From Nitrospira sp. ST-bin4 (GTDB lineage Bacteria > Nitrospirota > Nitrospiria > Nitrospirales > Nitrospiraceae): 42,258 bases of DNA. How positions within the stretch are numbered: the stretch's first letter is position 1; the number at the start of each line of letters is the position of its first letter. A model generated the notes under the pieces. That model saw only the letters and a list, made by a program, of their open reading frames with translations. It had not been told where the DNA came from and ran no database searches. Positions 30,698 to 38,869 of the stretch are shown here, piece by piece. The stretch covers positions 5,753 through 48,010 of the forward strand of contig MSXM01000060.1 of assembly GCA_002083565.1 (NCBI GenBank), read 5' to 3'. A program made the translations under genes and the position numbers.

Positions 30698-32291
30698 TGT
30701 CGAGCCAATGGCCAACCGTATACAGCACTCGAATCGGATACTGACGCTTCAGCAATTCTTGCAACAGATGAGGAATGCCGGCTTTGCGATTGGCAGGATT
30801 GGCCAGGATCGCAGGAAGGATCGTCTGCAACTGGAAGGTTCCGGCAGGAGATACTTTGAGAAAGCCCATCCAGACGCCATGGGTACGTTCCCTTGACACG
30901 GTGTTTCCCAACTGTCTCAGATAGATCTTGGCGTTAAAGGCTTTCTTCGAATTCGGTAGGGAACATTCGGCGAAGCCGCCCAGGCGGGCGTAGCTGCTCT
31001 GGTTCTGCCAATCGCTGTCTACGAAGATCACAAAGTCCTCTTTCTCCTGGCAGAGAGCCTGAGGGATGTACGTATTGAACAACACATCGCCGTACGAAAC
31101 GATCAGATCTTTGGCATGGCCCTTCTGCGCGCAGAGGGCCTTGTGAAGCGAATCGAGCTCGCCGGTTTCCGCAAACGCATCGTTGTCCAGATACGTCAGA
31201 TTGGGCAGCGTCACTGCCTCCTTCTTATAGCCGCGAACGACCGTGATGTCCTTGATTCCCACAGCATTGTAGGCATCGACGATATGGGAAAGGATCGGCA
31301 CCCCTTGAATTTTCACCATTGTCTTGGGCTGATGCTCGGTCAGCTCCCGGAGCTCTTCGCCACGAGAGGCGGCCAGCACGATCGCGCTGGTGTTTTCGGC
31401 GCCTCGGGGAAGATACCGGTCTTCGGCATCTTGCAGTTCCGCGGCATTTTGCAGGCGGAAGACTTCCGACACCGGCGCGACTTTGTCTTCGATCGAGAGC
31501 AGATGCTCCTGCTCCTTCAAAGTCCGGGCAGTTTTTTGCATGGCAGCCACGGCACTCCGTAACATGTGATTCGCCCAAATCACCATCGCAAATCCATGCT
31601 GCCGAAACACATCGGTCGGCGTGGCGTAATACTTGGTCGGAACGATCACGACAGGGCATCGCTTTCCCCATTCCTGTTTGAACGAAAGAATCTCATCCGG
31701 CACCGAGAGCGCGCTATGAATCAGGATGCCGTCTGCGCCTGCCTGACGATAGGCCTCGGCCCTGCGCAAGGCTTCCGCCAATCCCCACCCACAAATAAAG
31801 GCTTCCACTCTGGCGATGATACAAAAGTCCGGATCGGTCTGGGCATCCTTACCGGCCTTGATCTTCCCGCAAAACTCTTGCATGTCCGCCATCGGCTGGG
31901 CATCCCCCTTGATGAAGCTATTTGTCTTGGGGAAGAGCTTGTCCTCAATGCACACCGCAGCGATCTGGCGTTGTTCCAGCTTGCGGACGAGCCGCTGCAT
32001 GTTATTGAAGTTACCGTATCCCGTGTCACCATCCAGCAGAATTGGGATCGTCGTCGCATCGGACATGAATTCCAGATTCTCCAGCACCTGAGTCCAACTG
32101 GCCTCATTATTGTCACGCACTCCGAATTGGGCTGAGATCGACAGGCCGCTGGCCCAAATGCCCTTGAATCCGGCTTCTTGAACGATCTTCGCGCTGAGCC
32201 CGTTATGCGCCTCACAAATGAATTCCAGCTCCTCCGACAAGAGAAGCTTCTTAAATTGGCTCGACCGTGTGACGCCTGGAGTTGAACTCAT
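30657..32291 (-). CDS. aepX: Phosphoenolpyruvate mutase fused to a nucleotidyltransferase
   Basis: PEP mutase converts PEP to phosphonopyruvate, the entry step of all known phosphonate synthesis. The N-terminal domain (about residues 12-290) has LLDGDTGYGNFNN (metal site) and the mutase signature EDKLFPKTNSF (116-126), which separates true mutases from isocitrate lyase relatives. The C-terminal domain (about 300-544) is a sugar-phosphate-type nucleotidyltransferase: AIVLAASRGEELRELTEHQPKTM, IVSYGDVLFN and a closing GHWLDINSLDD. This suggests CMP activation of a phosphonate such as 2-aminoethylphosphonate for attachment to lipid or glycan. AAGGAAGG precedes the ATG. No phosphonopyruvate decarboxylase or transaminase lies in the window. 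Confidence 0.92.
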   Translation of the reverse strand: MSSTPGVTRSSQFKKLLLSEELEFICEAHNGLSAKIVQEAGFKGIWASGLSISAQFGVRDNNEASWTQVLENLEFMSDATTIPILLDGDTGYGNFNNMQRLVRKLEQRQIAAVCIEDKLFPKTNSFIKGDAQPMADMQEFCGKIKAGKDAQTDPDFCIIARVEAFICGWGLAEALRRAEAYRQAGADGILIHSALSVPDEILSFKQEWGKRCPVVIVPTKYYATPTDVFRQHGFAMVIWANHMLRSAVAAMQKTARTLKEQEHLLSIEDKVAPVSEVFRLQNAAELQDAEDRYLPRGAENTSAIVLAASRGEELRELTEHQPKTMVKIQGVPILSHIVDAYNAVGIKDITVVRGYKKEAVTLPNLTYLDNDAFAETGELDSLHKALCAQKGHAKDLIVSYGDVLFNTYIPQALCQEKEDFVIFVDSDWQNQSSYARLGGFAECSLPNSKKAFNAKIYLRQLGNTVSRERTHGVWMGFLKVSPAGTFQLQTILPAILANPANRKAGIPHLLQELLKRQYPIRVLYTVGHWLDINSLDDVVQAGNF

Positions 32292-32684
32292 GGATTCCCT
32301 TCCTTGATGTTTCCGAAACGATTCGAGACGGCGCCGTCGTGAGGCGCTGATCCGCCGGAGAGAATACCCTATTTCCCATAGAAAAATCTTCCGCCTTCAG
32401 GCGAAGGCGAGAACGGAGCTGACCGTGAGGACGCGTCCGGTTGAGGGGCAGCCAGGCAAAGCGAGCGGAAAGCGTTTACCAAAACAGCGGCAGGTACTTA
32501 AGAGGCGGGCGAGCAGAAGTTGAAGAGCGACGAGCGAACCCACTTCATGAGCGACTGCTTATCGAACCAGTCGAAATAGTCCTCGCCTCGCTAACCATGG
32601 ATTGAACAGGAGGTCGACACCGATGCGCGTCGGATCAGAACGAGAGGGGCGTGTTGCGGAAGGCCAACAGAGGAATCGTTGTGG
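32292..32684. other. 393-nt intergenic region between aepX and cysE
   Basis: No gene is supported on either strand. A perfect 6-bp stem GCCTTC/GAAGGC with loop AGGC lies at 32393-32408. A minus-strand -10-like TATTCT (32361-32366, plus AGAATA) lies about 70 nt before aepX without a good -35. An AGGAGGT followed by an ATG occurs near 32607-32625, but the frame runs antisense into cysE. The stretch from 32400 to 32580 looks like unassigned, possibly decayed sequence. Confidence 0.35.
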
Positions 32685-33323
32685 TCAGGCGTTGCGCTCG
32701 TCGACTTTTTTGCGGAGCTCGACCAATTCCTGTTCGAGTGCCAGGAACCGGTCACTGATAGGGTCCGGCAAATCGACTTGGTCCATGGTCGCATCCGGCA
32801 TGCGTTCACCCTGGGACTTGATCACACGGCCCGGGACACCGATCACCGTCGAGTTGGCTCCGACGCTCTTCAAGACGACGGAATTCGCCCCGATTTTTAC
32901 GTTATCGCCGATCGTAATCCCGCCTAAGATCTTGGCACCGGCACCCACCACTACATGATTACCGAGCGTCGGGTGCCGCTTGCCTCGCTCCTTCCCTGTC
33001 CCTCCCAACGTCACCCCTTGAAAGAGCGTCACGTAATCCCCGATCTCAGCCGTTTCGCCGATCACCACGCCCATGCCATGGTCGATGAAAAACCCTGTTC
33101 CGATCCTAGCCGAGGGATGAATTTCAACTCCGGTCAGCCAGCGGGCCAGTTGTGAAATTGCGCGAGGCAGGAACGGGATTCCCATCGCTTTGAGTCGATG
33201 CGAAATCCGATAGGCCAGCAGCGCATGGAAGCCTGCATAGGTCAGGATGACTTCCAGCCTGCTGGTCGCAGCAGGGTCTCGGTCAAAGACCGCTTGGAGA
33301 TCTTGTTTGATGGCTTGAAACAT
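32685..33323 (-). CDS. cysE: Serine O-acetyltransferase
   Basis: CysE acetylates L-serine with acetyl-CoA, the first step of cysteine synthesis. The 212-residue protein has the N-terminal helical domain (MFQAIKQDLQAVFDRDPAAT) and a left-handed beta-helix of hexapeptide repeats: GVEIHPSARIGTGFFIDHGM (with the catalytic His of DHG), VVIGETAEIGDYVTLFQGVT, GGTGKERGKRHPTLGNHVVV and IGANSVVLKSV. The tail LEQELVELRKKVDERNA is helical and lacks the typical GI(Y)-type C-terminus that recruits the sulfhydrylase CysK in E. coli. The ATG at 33321-33323 starts directly after a GCTGACA-type repeat word and has no clear ribosome site. Confidence 0.95.
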   Translation of the reverse strand: MFQAIKQDLQAVFDRDPAATSRLEVILTYAGFHALLAYRISHRLKAMGIPFLPRAISQLARWLTGVEIHPSARIGTGFFIDHGMGVVIGETAEIGDYVTLFQGVTLGGTGKERGKRHPTLGNHVVVGAGAKILGGITIGDNVKIGANSVVLKSVGANSTVIGVPGRVIKSQGERMPDATMDQVDLPDPISDRFLALEQELVELRKKVDERNA

Positions 33324-33776
33324 GGCTGACAAGGACTCAGGCTGACAAGCCTGCGGCTAGGTTACGGATCCTGGTGATTCCAAGTGCTGGATGAAGCGGA
33401 ACAGGCCTTTTCAAAGCCTGGTAGCCTGACCGTTCAGTTCATCAAACTCTAATGGAGTAATGTAATCCAAGTCCTTGGCCACATACAAATGGCTCCTCAC
33501 CTCGCCTGCAGACCCTCGTGCCATATAAAGGAACCTGCCGAATTCTCTCTTCGAGCCTCTTTCAAATCCCTCTGCAATGTTGGCCATGCTGGAAACTGCC
33601 GCACGTCTCAGCTGGTCCCGAAGCGCCGCATCTTTGTGGAATTTCTGACTGCTCGTCAATTGATACACCGACCGCACAAGTTCTCTCGCTGCTTGCCACA
33701 CCTTGAGATCTTCAAACCCATGGGCTCTTCCCATAATTCAATCGTGTCAGCTTACCCCCCTGCACACCTGTCAGCT
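33324..33776. repeat. GCTGACA-word arms flanking the four-helix-bundle gene (copy D2)
   Basis: GGCTGACAAG occurs twice at 33324-33351, and the complementary words GTGTCAGC and CTGTCAGC lie at 33744-33776, on the other side of the small gene. This makes the same kind of inverted repeat as at 5258-5344 and 41134-41207, but with a gene of about 380 nt between the arms. Confidence 0.5.
33411..33734 (-). CDS. Four-helix-bundle (S23/IVP-like) protein, probably truncated by a TGA
   Basis: The 107 residues contain the family pattern: FEDLKVWQAARELVRSVYQLT, RDQLRRAAVSSMANIAEG, GSKREFGRFLYMARGSAGEV and RSHLYVAKDLDYI. These proteins were first seen encoded in 23S rRNA intervening sequences and are common as stand-alone genes of unknown function; the diversity-generating-retroelement protein Avd shares the fold. 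The family normally ends in a further helix. Reading through the TGA (33411-33413) gives KGLFRFIQHLESPGSVT and then TAG (33357-33359), which matches that missing helix. A single nonsense change is therefore likely. The gene is flanked by GCTGACA-type repeat arms. Confidence 0.8.
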   Translation of the reverse strand: MGRAHGFEDLKVWQAARELVRSVYQLTSSQKFHKDAALRDQLRRAAVSSMANIAEGFERGSKREFGRFLYMARGSAGEVRSHLYVAKDLDYITPLEFDELNGQATRL

Positions 33777-34250
33777 TCAAATCGGTTCAATTAAACACAC
33801 CGCATGAGCGATCATGCCTTCTTCTTTACCGACGGCATCAAGTCCTTCTCCGCTCTTGACCTTCACATTGATCAGATCAGGATCAATCCCCGCGGTTTCC
33901 GCCATCTTCTTCTGCATCGCCGCAAGATGCGTCCCAAGCCGCGGCGCCTGCGCCACAATGACCGTATCGATATTCCCCACCCGATATCCCTTGGCCTTCA
34001 GCTTCGACATGACATCTTCCAACAATTTCAGGCTTGAGATCCCCTTATACTTGGGGTCGGAGCTCGGATAGTGCCGACCCAGATCGCCTTCCCCCATCGC
34101 CCCCAAGAGCGCGTCACAGACTGCGTGGACAAGGACATCGGAATCGGAATGGCCGAGCAGTCCCTTGCTGTGCGGAATTTCCACCCCGCCCAGAATCAGT
34201 TTCCGCCCTGGTCCGAGCGGATGTACGTCATAGCCATAACCGATGCGCAT
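33777..34250 (-). CDS. ispF: 2-C-methyl-D-erythritol 2,4-cyclodiphosphate synthase
   Basis: IspF cyclises CDP-ME-2-phosphate to MEcPP in the non-mevalonate isoprenoid pathway. The 157-residue protein has the metal ligands Asp8 and His10 (GYDVHPL) and the second His in GHSDSDVLVHAVCDALLGA, followed by DLGRHYPSSDPKYKG. Near the C-terminus the usual TTTEKLGFxGRxEG reads KSGEGLDAVGKEEG: the Glu is kept but the Thr run is replaced. The ATG at 34248-34250 is chosen since a run of G (AAGGGGG) lies 4 nt upstream; the ATG one codon earlier is too close. It follows ispD on the same strand with a palindromic junction between. Confidence 0.96.
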   Translation of the reverse strand: MRIGYGYDVHPLGPGRKLILGGVEIPHSKGLLGHSDSDVLVHAVCDALLGAMGEGDLGRHYPSSDPKYKGISSLKLLEDVMSKLKAKGYRVGNIDTVIVAQAPRLGTHLAAMQKKMAETAGIDPDLINVKVKSGEGLDAVGKEEGMIAHAVCLIEPI

Positions 34251-34261
34251 CATACCCCCTT

Positions 34262-34404
34262 GATACTGCTGACAAGCTGACAGGTCTGCAAGCTAGCACG
34301 ACTCCCCCTTTATGCTTCTTCCCTCATTCACTGACTACTCATTAGCCCGTCACCTTGTTTCCTTGTCAACAAAGCAATTGTGTTACCCTGATCCCCTGTC
34401 AGCC
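34262..34404. repeat. GCTGACA-word palindrome between ispD and ispF (copy D3)
   Basis: GCTGACAAGCTGACAGG (34268-34284) on one side faces CTTGTTTCCTTGTCAAC and CCCCTGTCAGCC (34393-34404) on the other. The ispD stop (34399-34401) is the TGA of the right-hand GGCTGACA word. Arms are less regular than in copies D1 and D4. Confidence 0.6.
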
Positions 34405-35142
34405 TTCTGTTTTATTCCCTTTCAAACGCGCCGCCAAAATCGCTTCGCCGATGATCATGTCTTCCGGCCTTGTTACTTTAATATTTTCTCCACTTCCCTC
34501 GACCACCGACACAGGATGTCCGTACCATTCAATCAGGTACGCATCATCGGTTGCCCGAACCCCTTCCGCATATGCCTTCCGATGAGCAGCCAGCAACCAA
34601 TCTCGACGAAATGCCTGCGGAGTCTGCGCCAGCCACAACGACTGCCTGTCGACCGTGCGCTCGATGATATGATCGGCCCCTACCTGCTTGACCGTATCCT
34701 TCATGGGCAGCGCAATGATCGCCGCGCCCTTTGCATGGGCTGTTGTTACAACCTCCTCCACCATGCGCGCTGTGAAAAACGGTCTGACCGCATCATGCAC
34801 CAGCACCACCTCGACATCGTCACGAGTCGCCTCAAGCGCATGCCGAACTGAATCTTGCCGTTCCTGCCCTCCGGGCACTACTTTTGTCACCTTGGTGAAG
34901 CCGTGTTTGGCCACGATCTCGGTGAGGCAATAGTCCATTTCACTCTGGGGAACAGCCAGAATGACCTCACTAATGACAGGAGAGGCTTGGAGTACGCGGA
35001 GAGAATGAAGAATGAGGGGCTGCCCGCCGAGCGCAAGGAACTGTTTCGGCACCGAGCCGCCCATGCGAAGCCCTCGCCCTGCGGCGGGCATAAGGGCAAC
35101 GACTAGCGGGGTCTGACGGGGAACAGCGTCTGTCTGGTCCAT
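34399..35142 (-). CDS. ispD: 2-C-methyl-D-erythritol 4-phosphate cytidylyltransferase
   Basis: IspD couples MEP with CTP to give CDP-ME in the isoprenoid pathway. The 247-residue protein has the nucleotide-binding loop ALMPAAGRGLRMGGSVPKQF (about 16-35), VPGGQERQDSVRHAL, VLVHDAVRPFF and TPQAFRRDWL, with ATDDAYLIEWYG near the end. The only reasonable start, ATG at 35140-35142, lies inside the A-type palindrome (the ATGGACCAGA word), so about the first five residues are translated repeat. No ribosome site is seen. The next in-frame ATG (35091) would cut into the nucleotide loop. IspF follows downstream. Confidence 0.95.
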   Translation of the reverse strand: MDQTDAVPRQTPLVVALMPAAGRGLRMGGSVPKQFLALGGQPLILHSLRVLQASPVISEVILAVPQSEMDYCLTEIVAKHGFTKVTKVVPGGQERQDSVRHALEATRDDVEVVLVHDAVRPFFTARMVEEVVTTAHAKGAAIIALPMKDTVKQVGADHIIERTVDRQSLWLAQTPQAFRRDWLLAAHRKAYAEGVRATDDAYLIEWYGHPVSVVEGSGENIKVTRPEDMIIGEAILAARLKGNKTEG

Positions 35143-35214
35143 CTGGTTTGTCGGTTCATCCGGTTCGCTTCATTCAACTATACACACGAGACAGACCAGA
35201 TAGACCAAATGAAC
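35129..35214. repeat. Imperfect palindrome, TGGTTTGTC-word family (copy A3)
   Basis: The left arm is rich in GTCTGGTCCATCTGG words and the right arm in AGACAGACCAGATAGACC words, around the CTTCATTCAAC centre shared with copy A2. It fills the junction between the htrA stop (35224) and ispD, and provides the ispD start codon. Confidence 0.74.
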
Positions 35215-35223
35215 TTCAGCCGA

Positions 35224-36774
35224 TCATGGACGAAGCGTAAGATAAATCGTTCGCCCCTGTCGTTTCAACAGAAGCAGCACGGATTGATCCTTCGGTAACT
35301 TGCCGGCCATTCGCTCGTAAGCCTTGACCGAAGTCACCGCCTGGCGGTTTATTTCCATGATCATATCGCCTTCACGAACGCCGAGCTCTTCGGCGGAGCT
35401 GCCGGGTTTCACCCGCACGATAACCACACCACGCTCTCCGGACTTCAACCCGTATCGGCTTGTGAGTTCTTCAGTCAGCTCCCGCACCTCGAGACCGGAT
35501 AGCACGCCGGTCGGTGTTGCCGACTCACCCGCATCCTCCTCGCCCGATCGCGTCATCGACTTCGGCTGTTCGGCAATGGTCAACTCGATTGTTTTGGGTT
35601 GCTTGTCACGGAGGATCTTGACCGCGACTTTCTTTCCGACCGGTGTCTGCGCCACCGCATTGCGGAGATGGGCCGACGAATCCATGGGTTTGCCGTCATA
35701 TTCAATAATGACATCGGCCCGCTCGAAGCCTGCCTTTTTGGCCGGACTGTCGTCCATGACATCGCTGATAAGCACGCCTTTTGTCTCACTGACCCCGAAC
35801 TGAGACGCGAGTTCAGGCGTGAGATCCTGAATCGACACACCGAGCCAGCCTCGTACAACTTTTCCGGTCTGCACCAGCTGGCCCATGATCGACCTGGCCA
35901 TATTGCTCGGTACGGCAAACCCGATTCCCATGTTACCGCCGCTCTGGCTGAAAATGGCCGTATTGATCCCCACCAGTTCGCCTCGCACATTGACCAGGGC
36001 ACCACCGGAATTGCCCGGATTGATCGCCGCATCCGTCTGGATGAAGTCCTCATACTCCGCAATGCCTGCGGCCCGCCCCAGCGCACTCACGATGCCCAGT
36101 GTCACCGTCTGCGTCAGTCCGAAGGGATTGCCGACAGCCAGGACAAACTCGCCGACTTCCAATTGATCCGAATCGGCCCAGGCGACGGTCGGCAATCCTG
36201 TCGCATCAATTTGGACGACGGCGACATCCGTTTTCGGATCGGTGCCGATCAGCTTCGCCTTGAACTCCCGCTTATCAGACAGCGTGACGCGAATTTCATC
36301 CGCCTTGCCAACCACATGGTTGTTGGTGATGATCAGGCCGTTGGACTCGACAATGACGCCTGACCCCAACCCCCGCTCCTTGCGATCCTTCGGCTGCTGC
36401 TCAAACCGCCTGAAAAACTCATCTCCAAAAAACTTTCGGAAAAGCGGATCGTCGAGGCCCCCCCCATGCGGGCCCTCTCCGCGTCCACTGCTCTTGCTGG
36501 CATAGATATTAACGACCGCCGGCTTCACCGCCTTGGCGATCTCAACGAATGTCTGTCCGCCACCGCCTGACAAGACCGGTTGCGGGGCTGTTGCGACCGG
36601 TCTGGCGATCGGAACGGACGAAGCATCGGGAACGGCATGGCCGGTCGGCAGCCAACCAAGATCTGACGCGACGACGAAACCGATAATCATTCCCGCCGTC
36701 AACAACGACGCCGTGACGATCCACTTGCGGCCCCCTTGAGGAGGCCTCTGTTCTTGATCCAACTGGTTCCTCAT
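35224..36774 (-). CDS. HtrA/DegP-family periplasmic serine protease
   Basis: This 516-residue Do-type protease degrades or refolds misfolded envelope proteins. An N-terminal signal anchor (about 18-37) is followed by a trypsin-like domain with the triad H153 (ITNNHVVG), D183 (KTDVAVVQ) and S256 (NPGNSGGAL). Two PDZ domains come next (about 290-370 with RGWLGVSIQDLTPELA, and 410-510 with GVVIVRVKPGSSAEELGVREGD). The Gly/His-rich GRGEGPHGGGLDD segment near 97-109 corresponds to the flexible LA loop. DegP and MucD-like proteins share this architecture, and sequence alone does not decide. The start at 36774 has a short GG-rich stretch upstream. It leads into ispD across a palindrome. Confidence 0.95.
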   Translation of the reverse strand: MRNQLDQEQRPPQGGRKWIVTASLLTAGMIIGFVVASDLGWLPTGHAVPDASSVPIARPVATAPQPVLSGGGGQTFVEIAKAVKPAVVNIYASKSSGRGEGPHGGGLDDPLFRKFFGDEFFRRFEQQPKDRKERGLGSGVIVESNGLIITNNHVVGKADEIRVTLSDKREFKAKLIGTDPKTDVAVVQIDATGLPTVAWADSDQLEVGEFVLAVGNPFGLTQTVTLGIVSALGRAAGIAEYEDFIQTDAAINPGNSGGALVNVRGELVGINTAIFSQSGGNMGIGFAVPSNMARSIMGQLVQTGKVVRGWLGVSIQDLTPELASQFGVSETKGVLISDVMDDSPAKKAGFERADVIIEYDGKPMDSSAHLRNAVAQTPVGKKVAVKILRDKQPKTIELTIAEQPKSMTRSGEEDAGESATPTGVLSGLEVRELTEELTSRYGLKSGERGVVIVRVKPGSSAEELGVREGDMIMEINRQAVTSVKAYERMAGKLPKDQSVLLLLKRQGRTIYLTLRP

Positions 36775-36806
36775 GCCTGGTCCGTGCTCTTCATATTCGT
36801 GCGAAC

Positions 36807-37730
36807 TTACCGGATCTTGCCTGCATAGATGTCCATGATCGTGTGAAGAAACGTAATCGCCTCTGCCTTCGGACGTTGGAACGAATTTCGGCCGATGATG
36901 CTACCGAATCCTCCCCCGTCGCGAATGGCTTTCGCCTCTTCGAACACGTTCTTATCCTCGCTTTTCGCGCCGCCTGAGAAAATCACGATCCGCCGCCCGT
37001 CGAACGAACTCTGCACCACATGTTGGACACGCTCCGCCAGTGTCTTGATCGGAATCTGCGTCGCTTCATAGACCTTCTTGGCCGCAGCCTGTTCCAGATG
37101 GGCAGTCGGCAACTTCACCTTGATGATATGCGCACCAAGTTGAGCCGCAATGTGCGCCGCGTAGGCGACTACATCGATGGCGGTTTCTCCTTCTTTGCTG
37201 AGCGCGGAGCCACGCGGATAAGACCAGACCACGACGGCCAACCCGTTCTCCTTTGCTTCCTCAGCAATCGCCCTCAACTGCTCATACATGGCATTGCAAT
37301 GGACTGAACCGGGATAAACCGTAAATCCTACGGCGCTGCAGCCCAGCCGCAGGGCATCTTTCACGCTGCCGGTAACCGAAGGAAGCGGATCTTTGTCGTC
37401 ATGCAGCACATCATGATTGTTCAACTTGAGGATCAGCGGAATCTGCCCGGCGAAGTGGCCCGCGCCGGCTTCTAAAAATCCCAATGGCGCCGCATAGGCA
37501 TTGCAACCGGCGTCAATAGCGAGTTGAAAGTGATAGTGCGGATTGTAGCCGGGCGCGTTCGGCGCAAAGCTTCGTGCCGGCCCATGCTCGAACCCTTGGT
37601 CAACCGGCAGAATGACCAGCTTACCGGTCCCCGCCAGCTTGCCGGATCGCAGCATGCGCGCGATATTGGTCTTGGTGCCGGCATTATCACTGCCGTACCA
37701 GCTCAGAATCTCTTGAACCCGATCTCCCAT
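36807..37730 (-). CDS. Class I fructose-bisphosphate aldolase (DhnA/FbaB type)
   Basis: This enzyme interconverts fructose-1,6-bisphosphate with DHAP and GAP through a Schiff base. The 307-residue protein has LVILPVDQGFEHGPARSF, DAGCNAYAAPLGFLEAG, KLNNHDVLHDD, VVVWSYPRGSAL and HIIKVKLPTAHLEQ, in which the Lys is the likely Schiff-base residue, then IVIFSGGAKSE and GSIIGRNSFQRP for phosphate binding. This is the archaeal/DhnA type rather than the class II zinc enzyme. GGGAGGA lies 6 nt before the ATG. It is followed by htrA and preceded, 124 nt away, by the FBPase gene, a natural gluconeogenic pair. Confidence 0.95.
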   Translation of the reverse strand: MGDRVQEILSWYGSDNAGTKTNIARMLRSGKLAGTGKLVILPVDQGFEHGPARSFAPNAPGYNPHYHFQLAIDAGCNAYAAPLGFLEAGAGHFAGQIPLILKLNNHDVLHDDKDPLPSVTGSVKDALRLGCSAVGFTVYPGSVHCNAMYEQLRAIAEEAKENGLAVVVWSYPRGSALSKEGETAIDVVAYAAHIAAQLGAHIIKVKLPTAHLEQAAAKKVYEATQIPIKTLAERVQHVVQSSFDGRRIVIFSGGAKSEDKNVFEEAKAIRDGGGFGSIIGRNSFQRPKAEAITFLHTIMDIYAGKIR

Positions 37731-37854
37731 ACGTATCCTCCCCGGCTACATCTCTGGTCGTTGTCCGAATCAATCACTCCGCTGTTGAACCGTCACAACT
37801 TGCTGCAGTAATGAAATAGTAACCGAGACGGGCGTGGCACGCAACCGATCGTTG

Positions 37855-38859
37855 TTATGCTCTGCCCTGAATGAAGGCTTCCGCCGTTTCTACGTCCTGC
37901 CGGCTTCCGATGATCAACGGCACACGCTGATGTAACTTCTTGGCTTCTACCTCCATGATCCTCGATGTCCCTGTCGAAGCTTTCCCCCCTGCCTGCTCAA
38001 CGACGAACGCAAGTGGATTGGCTTCATACAGCAAGCGCAGCTTCCCGTCGGGCCTGTCGGTTTCGCCTGGATAGAGGTAGATCCCGCCTCCGATCAAGAG
38101 ACGGTGGACATCGGCCACCAGACAGCCGGAATACCTGGCGCTGTATGGACGGCCGGTCGCTTTGTCGCTAACCTTGAGAAAGTCGAAATATTTTTTCGTT
38201 CCGGCCGGCCATTTGTGGTAGTTGCCCTCATTGGCAGCATAGACTTTGCCCTTCTCAGGAATTGTGATCTGTCTATGCGACAACAGGTATTCGCCAAGAC
38301 CAGGTTCAAGTGTAAAACCATGGACGCCTTGCCCGACCGTGTAGACGAGCATCGTGCTCGATCCGTACAACAAATAGCCGGCGGCCACCTGTTCCGTACC
38401 TCTGCGCACTAACTCCTCATCGGTCGGCAGCCGATCGGCCCGGTCATACTTGAGTACGGAAAAAATGGCGCCGAGCGGCATGTTGTTATCCGTATTCGAA
38501 GACCCATCGAGCGGGTCGAAGAGCAACATATACTTGCCCTGAGGCCAATTGCCCGGCAGTGAGATCGGTTTTTCCATTTCCTCCGACGCCAAGGCACAGA
38601 CATATCCGCTGTGTTGAAAGACTTTGACAAAAGCGTCATTGGCAATGACATCCAGTTTCTTGACTGTTTCTCCCTGTACGTTGGAGCCACCCGTCGTTCC
38701 CATAATATCGATAAGCCCGGCACGCCGAAGATCTTGCGCGATGAGCTTCCCGACCAGGCCGATTTGGGTCAGAAGGCTGGTAAACTCCTCCGTCGCACCT
38801 TGATGCGAGGCTTGGTTCTGGACAATAAACCGGCTTAAGGTAAGAGGAAATTCTCTCAT
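37855..38859 (-). CDS. fbp: Class I fructose-1,6-bisphosphatase
   Basis: FBPase removes the 1-phosphate from FBP, the committed gluconeogenic step. The 334-residue protein begins MREFPLTLSRFIVQNQ and has the metal motif LLFDPLDGSSNTDNN, the preceding VCALASEEMEKP, and the family closing LAFVVEQAGGKAS. Class I FBPases of this kind are AMP-sensitive in many organisms. The start at 38857-38859 has no ribosome site. A good promoter places the transcript start only a few nucleotides upstream, so the mRNA may be almost leaderless. It lies 57 nt downstream of the DUF3108 gene. Confidence 0.95.
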   Translation of the reverse strand: MREFPLTLSRFIVQNQASHQGATEEFTSLLTQIGLVGKLIAQDLRRAGLIDIMGTTGGSNVQGETVKKLDVIANDAFVKVFQHSGYVCALASEEMEKPISLPGNWPQGKYMLLFDPLDGSSNTDNNMPLGAIFSVLKYDRADRLPTDEELVRRGTEQVAAGYLLYGSSTMLVYTVGQGVHGFTLEPGLGEYLLSHRQITIPEKGKVYAANEGNYHKWPAGTKKYFDFLKVSDKATGRPYSARYSGCLVADVHRLLIGGGIYLYPGETDRPDGKLRLLYEANPLAFVVEQAGGKASTGTSRIMEVEAKKLHQRVPLIIGSRQDVETAEAFIQGRA

Positions 38860-38869
38860 GATAAACAAT

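Noticed and set aside
32623..32958. Small plus-strand frame with a good AGGAGGT site upstream of its ATG
   Set aside because: It runs antisense through the conserved end of cysE and has no recognisable sequence; the AGGAGGT is probably chance.
30657..33323. aepX with cysE as a phosphonate biosynthetic cluster
   Set aside because: cysE serves cysteine synthesis, and no decarboxylase, transaminase or phosphonate-tailoring gene is present.
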